A DNA stretch of 64,000 bases from Enhygromyxa salina (lineage in GTDB: Bacteria > Myxococcota_A > Polyangia > Nannocystales > Nannocystaceae): positions 37,712 through 101,711 of the forward strand of contig NZ_PVNL01000077.1 in NCBI RefSeq assembly GCF_002994635.1, read 5' to 3'. The notes beneath the pieces are model-generated. The model ran no database searches, was not told the DNA's origin, and was given only the letters and a program-made list of their open reading frames with translations. Both the position numbers and the translations under genes were made by a program. Of the stretch, positions 1 through 8,161 are shown piece by piece; the stretch's first letter is position 1, and the number at the start of each line of letters is the position of its first letter.

Positions 1-1581
1 TCGGCCGCCTACGCGTCGGCGATCGACTATCTCGTTGTCGCCGCCGAGCTGCTCGCGCCCAACGCCGCCACGACCGAGCACGCGCGGTGGTTTCAGGTCG
101 AGCACGCGCGGGGCCGGGCGCTGTCTTTGGATGGCCGCTACGCCGAGGCAGCGGCCTGCTACGAGCACGTGAGCGCCCACGCCAGGACCGTCGCCGAGCG
201 CCTGCTGGTCAACACCGCGCAGGTCGAGCACGCCCTGTTGGTGGCTGACTTCGAGCGGGGGTACGCCGCGTGTCAGCGGGCGTTTGGGCTGTGCGGGATC
301 GCGCTGCCCGAGCACGACGAGGACGCAGCGGCGATGCTCTCCGCCGAGTCCTCGGCGCTCGCAGACGCGCTGGAGCAGCGTCCGCTGAGCAGCCTGTTCG
401 AGCTGCCCGAGCTGTGCGACGACGACCTTCGGCCCATGCTCGGGCTGCTGCACGGACTCGGCGCGATCTCGTATTTTGCAGGTCGCCGCAATATCTATGC
501 ATGGGCGACGGCCCGGATGACCGCTATTTTCGTGGGCTCGGGCAATTCAACGCTGTCGAGCGTGGCCTATGCACGAATGGCGCTGCACCTGGCCGAGCGG
601 GGCGAGTACGATCGCGCGCGTGGGTTTGGCGAGCTCGCGGTCGCGCTGTGTGAGCGCTACGATGATCCGTCGGCCGCCGGTCGAGCGTTGATCGTCTACC
701 TCGGCCACGCCGCGTACTACAGCCACCCGCTCCGAGCGATCTTGCCCGAGTTCGCGGCCGCGTTTGGCAAGTGTGTCGAAGGCGGCGATCTGCTCTACGC
801 GGGCCACCACTTGCTGTTTCCGCAGCACTTTCGGCTGGTCGCGGGCGTGCCCCTGGCCGAGGTCCTGACCGAGATCCACGCGCACCTGCCGTTCCTTCAG
901 CGCTCGGTCCCAAGCTTGCTCTCGGCCTTTTATGTGCCGCATATCGTGCTGGTCACGTGTACGCTGATGGACATCCCGCTCGCCCAGCTCGGGCTGAGTT
1001 TTGATCACGACTCGCACCTGGCGAGGTTTGGTCGCTCGACCTTCGCGCTGGGCTGGTACTACCCGGCGCTGACCAAGCTCGAGTATCTGCTTGGACACGC
1101 CCACGACCCAGACGAGCTGATCCGGCGGGTCGCCATGTTCGAGACCTTGCTGCCTGGGAACCTGCAGGTTCGAGAGATTCGCTATTACGCGGCGCTGAGC
1201 TTGCTCGAGTCCCAGCGGGCGCGCGCGCGACCGTTGATCGAAGCCTGGCGATCCGACCTCCAGCGTTGCGCGCAGCGGTGCCCGGACAACTTTCGACACA
1301 TGCACTTACTCGTCGAAGCCGAGCTCGTTCGCGTCAGCGGGGGTCCGCTCGAGCAGGCGATCGAGCTGTACGAGCAGGCGATCGAGCACGCCCGCGAGCG
1401 CGCGGTCCTGGATCAGGAGGCGCTCGCGTGCTGGCGATTTGGGGAGTTTTGGCGAGGCCGTGGCAGCAAGCGCACCGCCAAGGCCTACCTTCGGGACGCC
1501 CGGGGGCTGTATGAACAATGGGGCGCGAGGCGGCTCGTACGTGAGCTCGACGCTCGCTACCCCGAGCTGAACGTGTGCTAG
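1..1581 (+). CDS. C-terminal part of a TPR-rich ATPase/kinase-type regulator (5' end outside window)
   Basis: The frame is open from the first base and ends at TAG 1579-1581, so about 526 residues of a longer protein are visible. They are almost entirely alpha-helical and built from TPR-like helix pairs, for example the segment RYAEAAACYEHV near the left edge and LEQAIELYEQAIEHARERA near the end. No catalytic motif, membrane segment or signal peptide is visible. This pattern matches the C-terminal TPR region of the very large PknK-type kinase/AAA-ATPase regulators common in myxobacteria, where the kinase and ATPase domains lie N-terminally. That family assignment is inference because the diagnostic part lies outside the window. 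A TTG at 127 could be taken as a start, but coding composition continues upstream of it. Confidence 0.7.
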   Translation, partial: SAAYASAIDYLVVAAELLAPNAATTEHARWFQVEHARGRALSLDGRYAEAAACYEHVSAHARTVAERLLVNTAQVEHALLVADFERGYAACQRAFGLCGIALPEHDEDAAAMLSAESSALADALEQRPLSSLFELPELCDDDLRPMLGLLHGLGAISYFAGRRNIYAWATARMTAIFVGSGNSTLSSVAYARMALHLAERGEYDRARGFGELAVALCERYDDPSAAGRALIVYLGHAAYYSHPLRAILPEFAAAFGKCVEGGDLLYAGHHLLFPQHFRLVAGVPLAEVLTEIHAHLPFLQRSVPSLLSAFYVPHIVLVTCTLMDIPLAQLGLSFDHDSHLARFGRSTFALGWYYPALTKLEYLLGHAHDPDELIRRVAMFETLLPGNLQVREIRYYAALSLLESQRARARPLIEAWRSDLQRCAQRCPDNFRHMHLLVEAELVRVSGGPLEQAIELYEQAIEHARERAVLDQEALACWRFGEFWRGRGSKRTAKAYLRDARGLYEQWGARRLVRELDARYPELNVC

Positions 1582-1767
1582 CCAAGAGAACGATCTGCAG
1601 TCCAATATGGTCAGCCGCGAGGCGGCCAACGTGCTACAGGCCTATTGTGACGGCCTCGCCGCGCCGTTTGGGCCGGTCGAGTGTATCCGGCAGTAGCGAT
1701 CTCGACACGTCCATGGGGTCCAACGATCCGATTGACGGGTCTCGCGGGGCGTGACAGCCTGGCGATT

Positions 1768-3663
1768 ATGACCAGGCTTGGGCTTGCTTCCGTGGTGCTA
1801 ATCGCGACGTGTGCGGGCGGGCTGAGTGGCTGCGGTCCAGAGGACATGCCGGACCCACTGCTGCAGCCGGGGCGTCACCTGTCGCCGCTCGTTCAGCTGC
1901 AACGGCTGCAGGGCGACGCGGATCACATGCACATCGCCCAGCTGAAGTACCGCGAGGCCGACAGCAAGCTGTTCTTCTGCAGCTACACGTTTGGGATGAT
2001 CGACGCCTCCGATCCCCAGGACATGAGCTATGAGGTCCAGGGCCTCAAGCACGTCACGCCGAGCGGGTCCAATCGCGACCCGGGGTGCCTGCACCTCGCG
2101 TGGGACGAGGACGACCTCGACCTCGTCTACACCTCACACCGTGGAAACATCGACTTCGCGGTGTTCTTGAGCGGCTGGGATCTCACCGATCCCGACGCTC
2201 CGGTTCAGCTCCCCGCGCTGCAGGAGCCGGGCGTCGCCTACGGTGGCATCGACGTAGAGAACGGGCTCATCTACGTCGCCCTGCAGACGGGCGGCCTGGG
2301 GATCTACGACTACGACGCTGGGACCGGCTGGACCAACATCTCGACCGCGTCCGGGCTCAACAACGCCTGGAACGTGCAGGTCATCGGCGACATCGCCTAC
2401 GTCGCCGACGGGACCGGTGGCCTCGCGACTGTCGATGTCAGCGATCCGCTGGCCCCGAGCTTCATCGCTCGGGTGGTGTTTGGGGGCAACGCCGAGGATC
2501 TCGTCGTCGCCGATGGCGTCGCCTACGTCGCGGCCGGCAGCGGTGGTCTCGTGCTCGTGGATGTCAGCGATCCGGCGGCCCCAAGCGTGCTGTCGGACGT
2601 TCCGACGCCGGGCAGCGCAGTGGGGGTCGCCTACTCGGCTGGCCGTGCCTACGTCGCCGCTTGGAACGACACGCGGATCTATGACGTGTCGGACCCGGCC
2701 TCGCCCGCGTTCATCGCGGCGCTGCGGCTCACGATCGAGCAGGGCTACGAGACCTGCTCGGGCGATCCAGAAGTGTGCGTGCCCGACACCCAGCGCCCGG
2801 ATCCCACCGCGCGGACGCTGCATGTGGCCGCGTCTGGCGACGACATGTTCGTCGGCAACTGGTGGGTGCCCTACTCGTTCCGCGTCCACGCCGATCGCTC
2901 GGCGCCCAGCATCGTGCTCCCCGAGGACGTGGCCCGCATCGACCTTGGACCGACCGAGGTCGGCGACACGAACACGCGCGAGCTCTCGGTCAAGAACGAG
3001 GGCAACGCCGCGCTGACGCTGTTTGACAACTGGGTCGACAACGAGGCCTTCGCGGTCTCGCCCGCCCAAGTTCGGATCGAGCCCGGCGAATCGGCCGAGC
3101 TCACGCTCAGCTACACCGCCACGGTGACCACCAGCGAGACAGCGGTTTTGCAGCTGTGGTCCGACGATCCGCAGCAGCCAATTCGCAGCGCGTACCTCGT
3201 CGGCAACCAGCCCGGTCTCGGTGTCGGTCAGCCGCTCCCCGACACCGAGGTCACGCTGCTCGACGGCTCGACGTTGTCGACGGCGCCGCTGATCGGCAAC
3301 GTCATGGTCTTGGCCTACTTCGCTACCTTCTGACCGGTTTGCAGTCTGGAGTTACCAGACATGCAGCAGCGTTTCTTCGAGAAGTACGAGTCGCAGGGCC
3401 TGGTGATGGTCGCCATCAATCCTGACCCAGACGACTACACGCAGATCCCCGAGGTTCAGGCGTTCTGCGAGACACTTGGCGTCACCTACCCCGTGGGCGT
3501 GGAGGAGACGTCGACCTACGAGCTGTTCACCAGCAGCTTCGACGGCACCAACCCTTATCCGGTCGACGTCATCGTCGACAAGCAAGGCATCATCCGCTAC
3601 GTCGCCCGGGAGTATGATCCGGCTGCGATGGATGCGATGATCATCAAGCTGCTCGCGGAGTAG
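1768..3663 (+). CDS. Selenoprotein: LVIVD-repeat lipoprotein with C-terminal thioredoxin-like UxxC domain
   Basis: A secreted lipoprotein of 631 residues if TGA 3331-3333 is read as selenocysteine (U522). The start is ATG 1768, giving a signal peptide with lipobox LSGC (Cys22); the upstream GTG 1681 would place a hydrophilic leader before it. Residues about 155-330 hold LVIVD-type repeats (DVSDPLAPSFIA, DVSDPAAPSVLS, DVSDPASPAFIA). Residues about 378-483 resemble a choice-of-anchor/HYDIN-like Ig domain, and 484-631 form a redoxin/TlpA-like domain. The TGA lies in YFATF-U-P-V-C, exactly where this fold has its catalytic C-x-x-C, and the same frame continues with the rest of the fold (LVMVAINPD, TNPYPVDVIVDKQGIIRYVA). 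A SECIS-like hairpin follows directly. It is probably an envelope thiol-disulfide oxidoreductase or peroxidase; the substrate is unknown. An ordinary nonsense mutation is the alternative, but intact frame on both sides and the hairpin argue against it. Confidence 0.88.
3331..3365 (+). promoter_or_regulatory. UGA Sec codon with bacterial SECIS hairpin
   Basis: UGA occupies 3331-3333. The following mRNA folds as UGCA (3340-3343) plus GUCUGG (3344-3349), loop AGUUA (3350-3354), CCAGAC (3355-3360), a single bulged A (3361), then UGCA (3362-3365). That is ten base pairs with one bulge. The loop is five nucleotides with G as its second base, and 16 nucleotides separate UGA from the loop. Both features fit the published bacterial SECIS consensus (small apical loop, G among its first two bases, 16-37 nt spacing). 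It would bind SelB and direct Sec-tRNA to this codon. Confidence 0.85.
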
Positions 3664-3681
3664 CATCGGACTCGGAGGATC

Positions 3682-4500
3682 ATGCGACGCCAGGCGACCC
3701 TTGCACGGCTCACGACGACGGCGATCACCCTGACCATCATGATCGCGCCGCAGGTCGGCTGTGGAGACGATGTGTCCGAAGGCGGGAGCGAAGACACGAT
3801 CGCGGGGCCCGGCCTGCGCGGCCGCCTGATCGACGCGGCCGAGCAACCCATGCCCAACGTCCAAGTCCTCGCCTGCCAGGCGACCAGCTGTGCGTACGGT
3901 CAGAGCGGGCCAGACGGCTACTTCGAATTCGAGATCGAACCACCGGCACAGGTGGCCCTGAAGACCCACACGGATCTGGGCCAGAGCCCTCGCATGGCCG
4001 CGGCGCTCGAGCCTGTCGACATCGTCGACCAGGCGCTCGTGGACATTGGCACCGTGTATGTCCCCGAGCTCCCCGAGGGGGCGATCATCGAATTTGCGGG
4101 CAGCGCTCCGCAGACGCTGGCGGCCGGCGACGGGCTCGAGCTGACACTGCGCCGCGACGACATCACGCCGCCGATCGGCGAGTTTCTCTACGATGTCGCG
4201 GCGCGCCGGTTGCCTCCTCAGCACGTCCCGTCCTATCCCGAATTGGACGCTGAATGGGACGCGGAGACGCTGGTGGCGGTCTATGCCATGCATCCCTTCG
4301 CTGCGACCAGCGCGTCTCCGATCGAGCTGCGCGCCCCGGTCGACCTGCCCAACGGGACCGCGGTCAGCTTTCGCACGATCAGCTCGCTCGACGGGAGCTT
4401 CTCGGACTCGGTCCCGGGTCACGTGCTGGATGGCTACGCTACGACCGACCCCGGCGCCGGGATCACGCGGCTCACCTATCTGGTCATCTGCGCGTTGTAG
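3682..4500 (+). CDS. Lipoprotein with carboxypeptidase-regulatory-like (CNA-B-type) domain
   Basis: A 272-residue protein starting at ATG 3682, three bases after a clear GGAGG ribosome-binding site at 3674-3678. The N-terminus is a lipoprotein signal with lipobox QVGC (Cys27). Residues about 45-95 (LRGRLIDAAEQPMPNVQV... GPDGYFEFEI) match the carboxypeptidase regulatory-like/CNA-B beta-sandwich pattern, normally a structural or ligand-contact domain. The remaining 170 residues are beta-rich and not recognised. It begins 18 bases after the selenoprotein gene, so the two are almost certainly cotranscribed and may act together at the outer membrane. Its last codon lies 10 bases from the convergent TPR gene. 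Confidence 0.85.
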   Translation: MRRQATLARLTTTAITLTIMIAPQVGCGDDVSEGGSEDTIAGPGLRGRLIDAAEQPMPNVQVLACQATSCAYGQSGPDGYFEFEIEPPAQVALKTHTDLGQSPRMAAALEPVDIVDQALVDIGTVYVPELPEGAIIEFAGSAPQTLAAGDGLELTLRRDDITPPIGEFLYDVAARRLPPQHVPSYPELDAEWDAETLVAVYAMHPFAATSASPIELRAPVDLPNGTAVSFRTISSLDGSFSDSVPGHVLDGYATTDPGAGITRLTYLVICAL

Positions 4501-4510
4501 CGCGCGCTCG

Positions 4511-6190
4511 CTAAAGTACGAACGCGAGCACGGCCACGACCGCGAAAACAGCCAGCGCGACGCCAGCACCGATCATCCAACGCCGCCGTCGCAGCTGCTG
4601 CAGCGTGCGACGCAGCTGCGCCGCCAGCTCGAGGGCGGCGGCCCGACCGTGTGCGTCACCCACTCGCTCGGTCGAGGGCAACACCTGCCGCTCTAGCACC
4701 GAGAGCGCCTCGGCGGTTCGGCCGGTCGCCGCCAGCGCGCGCGCGATCTCGAGGTGCGCCACCACCTGGCTGCGAAGATCGCCGAGCTCGACGTGGATCG
4801 GCAGGATCTGCTCGCGCCACAGCGTCAGCGCGTCCTGTGATCGCCCCGCGTCGGTCAAATCATTGGCCTCGAGGCTCAGCGTCGCGGCCCGGGCGTTGGG
4901 CGTGCTCCCCGGTCGCGCGGCCAGCTTGCGGACCCGCGTGGCCTCGCGACGATCTCCCTGGTCCTCGATCACGTCGGCGAGCTGCGCCATCGCGGACTGG
5001 TGGGCGACCGCATCGTCGATGCCCTCGAGGGCCGGGAGCACGCGCTGGTTGATGAGCTTGCGCGCGCTCTCGAGCTGCCCCTGGCGCGCCAAGCTACCGG
5101 CGATCTTCTCGAGCGCGACGGCCTCGCCGCGCGGGTCCTCGAGCTGACCATACAGCGGCAGCTGCTGCTCCTCGCGCACGGCGATCGCCTGATCGAGCTC
5201 GCCACGCAGCTCGTGAATGGTGGCGATCTTGTCCCAGACCTGGGCCGTGGCAGCGCGGTCGCGGGCCCGCTCGAACGCGGGCAGACAGCGCTCACGCAGC
5301 AGCTCGAGCGCGGCGTCGAAGTCGAGCCGTTGGATCGCAATGTCGGCCCGCAGCATGTCGGCCAGCGCGATCTGCTGGGGAGAGTCGCCGAGCCGCGCGG
5401 CGTGATCGACGTCTTGGATGGCGCCGTCGAGATCACCCACGAACATGCGCAGCTGCGCGAGCCGGCGATGCTGGCGGGCGGCCTCGCGCGGCTGCTCGGC
5501 CTCGATCGCGGCCGCGACCGCCCGCTCGAGCCAGGTCACGGCTTGCGTTGGTCGGCCGAGTCGAATGTTGATCGCGCTGGCGCTCTCGGCCAGCTCGGAC
5601 CGGCTGATCGCGGTCGTCGCGTTCGCATGGATCTCGGCCAGCGTGACCAGCTGCCGCTCCAAGGCCGGGGCCTCGCGCTCGTCGGCCAGCTCCATCCATT
5701 CGGGCAGGCTCGCGGCGGGTCGCGGCGCGAAGCTCTGGGTCCGGGTGGCCTCGAACTCCGCGGTCGTGAGCATGACCTGGCACAGATCCCACGCGACCTC
5801 GCTGAGGCTTGGATACGCGGACTTGGCCACCCAGAACACGACCCGCGCGTCGAGCAGCTCCGGCAGCTCGTCGCGGCGCTGGTTGAGGTTGGCGACCGCC
5901 GGAGCGTTGCGGGTGCGCCCAAAGCTGTCGGTCACCAGCCGGTCGAGGCCGACCACGAACACCACGTCGGCGTTGGCCGCTGCGTCCATGATCGGTTGAA
6001 CGAGATCGCTGCGCTCGTCCTCATGCTGAAACTCGACCGTCGCAATCCGCTTGTCGACCAGCTTGGTCAAGGCTGCGCGGTGCTGCTCGGCCAGCACCAT
6101 GTCGGCACATATGGCGATCGCCAGCCCAAACCGCGGTCCCGGCCGGGTCGAGAACCGACGCAGTCGGTCGAGCTCCTGCTCATCGTGCAT
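4511..6190 (-). CDS. TPR protein with C-terminal membrane anchor, partner of AAA ATPase
   Basis: A 559-residue protein, second gene of a two-gene operon. Residues 1-150 form an alpha/beta domain with hydrophobic strands (FGLAIAICADMVLA, ADVVFVVGLDRL, LLDARVVFWV) and the N-x-R-R-D-x-L...VVFWV pattern that I associate with receptor-like N-terminal domains of bacterial AAA/STAND proteins. Residues about 180-520 are helical TPR-type repeats (AIAVREEQQLPLYGQLEDPR, ALTLWREQILPIHVELGD). Residues about 539-559 are one transmembrane helix at the very C-terminus, so the protein is probably tail-anchored with its domains in the cytoplasm. The ATG lies three bases beyond the ATPase stop codon, indicating translational coupling. 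Ligand and output are unknown. Confidence 0.8.
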   Translation of the reverse strand: MHDEQELDRLRRFSTRPGPRFGLAIAICADMVLAEQHRAALTKLVDKRIATVEFQHEDERSDLVQPIMDAAANADVVFVVGLDRLVTDSFGRTRNAPAVANLNQRRDELPELLDARVVFWVAKSAYPSLSEVAWDLCQVMLTTAEFEATRTQSFAPRPAASLPEWMELADEREAPALERQLVTLAEIHANATTAISRSELAESASAINIRLGRPTQAVTWLERAVAAAIEAEQPREAARQHRRLAQLRMFVGDLDGAIQDVDHAARLGDSPQQIALADMLRADIAIQRLDFDAALELLRERCLPAFERARDRAATAQVWDKIATIHELRGELDQAIAVREEQQLPLYGQLEDPRGEAVALEKIAGSLARQGQLESARKLINQRVLPALEGIDDAVAHQSAMAQLADVIEDQGDRREATRVRKLAARPGSTPNARAATLSLEANDLTDAGRSQDALTLWREQILPIHVELGDLRSQVVAHLEIARALAATGRTAEALSVLERQVLPSTERVGDAHGRAAALELAAQLRRTLQQLRRRRWMIGAGVALAVFAVVAVLAFVL

Positions 6191-6193
6191 GGC

Positions 6194-7531
6194 TCACGCC
6201 TGGTCGGCTTCGCGCAGGGCCTGGCGAAACAATTCATCTGCGCGGACGCCCGGGTGCATGTCCCACCACTCGGTGCCATCGTACGGCAGCACGCATGAAT
6301 TCTTGAGCATGCGGCGGTCTTGATCGGTGTCCAAAATGCGATTGGTCCGATGAATAGCGACCGCCCGCGCAAAGTCCTCCGGGCGCAGCGAGGACGTGCG
6401 GCGACCGCCCAGCCAGCGACCCGCCTTCTCGATGTCGACCACGGTCACGGGCTCGGGCTCGACGTTCTCGACCGCCCGCCTGGCGATCATGAGCATGTCG
6501 CGAATGTGGCCACCCGACCAGTGCGCGAGCGCGTGAATGCACGCGGGCACGTCGGTGAACACCGCGTCGAGCAGCAGCCGCTTCGACAGCAGGATCTCGA
6601 CAGCCTTCGCGGCCTCGGGGCGGACGAGCTCGGCCGGGTCACCGGGGTGGCGCACGGGCAGCACGGGCACGTTGATGCACTCGAACGCGCGGCTCGCCGG
6701 GGTGCTGAGCGGGGAGTACTCGCAGGCCGGATTGAAGAACAGCAGCGCGTTGGTCCGCAGCCGGCGAAACTCGTCCGAGCGGGCCAGCAGCGCGCGGTCG
6801 ACCAGCTCGAGCTTGGTCTTCTCGAGGTTGTCGAACACCACGCACAGCTTGGCCTTGCGCGGCGCGAGCCCCTCGTGGACGGCGTCGAGCAGCAAGTTGA
6901 TGCGGCGGACCAGGTCGATCGGATCGCGCTGGGTACGGCGACGGATCTCGCGGCGGTACTCGTTGTCAGACTTGAGCGCGGCCGTCAGCTTGGCTGCGAA
7001 CGCAGCGAGGAACGGGAGCGAGGTGTTGGCCTCGGCCGAGACCTCGAGGCTGCCAATGATCTGGTCGCGGTGGGTCTCGAACAGGACCTCGTCGGCGAAC
7101 CACTGGCGCACGGTCTCGAGCCGCTCGTGGTCAATGTCGACGTCGAGCGCCGCGAGGTGGCGAATGATCGACTCGGCGACCACGAGCATGAGATCCGAGA
7201 ACACATAGTCGCTCTGATCGAAGGCCTCGAGCGAGTTGATGTAGATCGGCGCGATCCCGTCCCGGGACAGCTCGGCCAGCGCGTTGCGGGCCAGCGTTGT
7301 CTTGCCGACGCCCGCGTGGCCCATGAGCCCGACATGCACGAAGTCCGGACGGCCCGGGCCCGCGCTGAGCTGCTTCTTGAGCCTGTGCGCGACGCCGTAG
7401 TGCTCACGCGGGACGATGGTCTCGAGGTTGGCAAACCATGGATCACCCGGCTGCACGACGGCGTAGGGATCGAGGGTCCAGTATGCCTCCGACGCGTTCC
7501 TCGCCTGAATGTGCTCGCCCACCCACGCCAC
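6194..7531 (-). CDS. AAA/STAND-type P-loop ATPase
   Basis: A 445-residue cytoplasmic ATPase starting at GTG 7531. Walker A is GHAGVGKTT at residues 71-79 and Walker B is the strand LCVVFDNLEK around residue 230. The C-terminal part (HALAHWSGGHIRDMLMIARRA) resembles the lid/winged-helix region of ORC/Cdc6-like and STAND ATPases. No effector, transmembrane or TPR segment is present; those features sit in the gene directly downstream, three bases away. Together they look like a STAND receptor split into an NTPase subunit and a membrane-anchored TPR subunit. A signalling or defence role is possible but nothing here proves one. The gene abuts a decayed lipoprotein relic on its 5' side. Confidence 0.82.
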   Translation of the reverse strand: MAWVGEHIQARNASEAYWTLDPYAVVQPGDPWFANLETIVPREHYGVAHRLKKQLSAGPGRPDFVHVGLMGHAGVGKTTLARNALAELSRDGIAPIYINSLEAFDQSDYVFSDLMLVVAESIIRHLAALDVDIDHERLETVRQWFADEVLFETHRDQIIGSLEVSAEANTSLPFLAAFAAKLTAALKSDNEYRREIRRRTQRDPIDLVRRINLLLDAVHEGLAPRKAKLCVVFDNLEKTKLELVDRALLARSDEFRRLRTNALLFFNPACEYSPLSTPASRAFECINVPVLPVRHPGDPAELVRPEAAKAVEILLSKRLLLDAVFTDVPACIHALAHWSGGHIRDMLMIARRAVENVEPEPVTVVDIEKAGRWLGGRRTSSLRPEDFARAVAIHRTNRILDTDQDRRMLKNSCVLPYDGTEWWDMHPGVRADELFRQALREADQA

Positions 7532-7560
7532 TCTACAGGGGTCGCGCGCCAGCGCCTAGA

Positions 7561-7850
7561 GCGGAGGCGAGTCCATCGAGCGGCCGCTGAGCGGCGAACT
7601 GCGACGGCTGGCCACAAGATCGCGGGGTCCGGGCGAACGCGAGCCTGAGCGGCGTGAGGGGGTCCCGAGTCGCTGTCTGTGGCGAAGTCGCCGCCACGGC
7701 GGACCCGGCCCGGCAGTCGAGCTCGGAGGCGCCGGGCAACGTGCGGCGGTCACCAAGCCCCCATGTGAGTGCCAGTCGACGTCGCACGCTCAGTCGGGCG
7801 TAGGTGGCGCAAGCCGAGCAGAGTTCTGGGCCGCGCTCCGGGTGGCGGCG
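7561..7850 (-). pseudogene. Decayed partial copy of the 9347-10042 lipoprotein gene
   Basis: Two blocks resemble the intact minus-strand lipoprotein gene nearby. Positions about 7561-7710 match 9480-9630; shared stretches include AACGCGAGCCTGA and GTGGCGAAG, and identity is roughly 80 percent by eye. Positions about 7740-7845 match the gene's start region 9995-10090; shared stretches include GGTCACCAAG, CAGTCGACGTCGCACGC and GAGCAGAGTT. The GDGDG linker and middle of the gene are missing and frames are broken. I read it as a tandem duplicate eroded by an internal deletion and substitutions. Identity was judged by eye only. Confidence 0.75.
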
Positions 7851-8161
7851 GTCGAGAGGTTGGCCCAGCTGACCCTCGAGGATTCCCCCTGCGTTGGGGT
7901 CGGTCGCCGGGGATCCACCGCATTTTCGGCCGTCCCGAAACCATGGCTTTCGTAGTCGAGGGTGCCGCGGGCCTCGCCAATGCACTGATGTAATGTGCCC
8001 ACGTTGATGTGAACGTTCTTTTTGGTCGAGGCCTCAGTAATCCGTACATGCATCCTGGTGTTGCAAAAAACAACAGCTGAGTTGTTGCAGATCGCAGCTA
8101 TCTTCGGCGAGGAGGCAAGCCGCTTGACGCCAGACCCGGCCTGTGCGGATACTCGTCGTCC
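7851..8161. other. Intergenic region, AT-richer, with one inverted repeat
   Basis: No convincing gene is seen. Base composition is clearly lower in GC than in neighbouring genes, like the start of the metalloprotease gene that follows. AACAAC (8069-8074) and GTTGTT (8081-8086) form a perfect 6-bp inverted repeat around AGCTGA, about 80 bases before ATG 8162; it could be an operator or a short hairpin. A minus-strand open frame of 131 codons overlaps the promoter region and was not accepted. Confidence 0.4.

Noticed and set aside
1607..1696. A 29-residue plus-strand peptide in the gap before the selenoprotein gene
   Set aside because: Coding-like composition but no ribosome-binding site, signal or recognisable motif; could be a remnant.
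3361..3663. A separate 100-residue thioredoxin-like gene starting at ATG 3361
   Set aside because: The ATG lies in the SECIS hairpin with no ribosome-binding site, the protein would lack the catalytic half of its fold, and it is in phase with the preceding frame across the TGA.
5000..6298. Long plus-strand open frame opposite the TPR gene
   Set aside because: Shadow of the real minus-strand gene caused by high GC; its product is low-complexity Arg/Leu/Gly sequence with no domain. Similar shadows occur opposite most genes.
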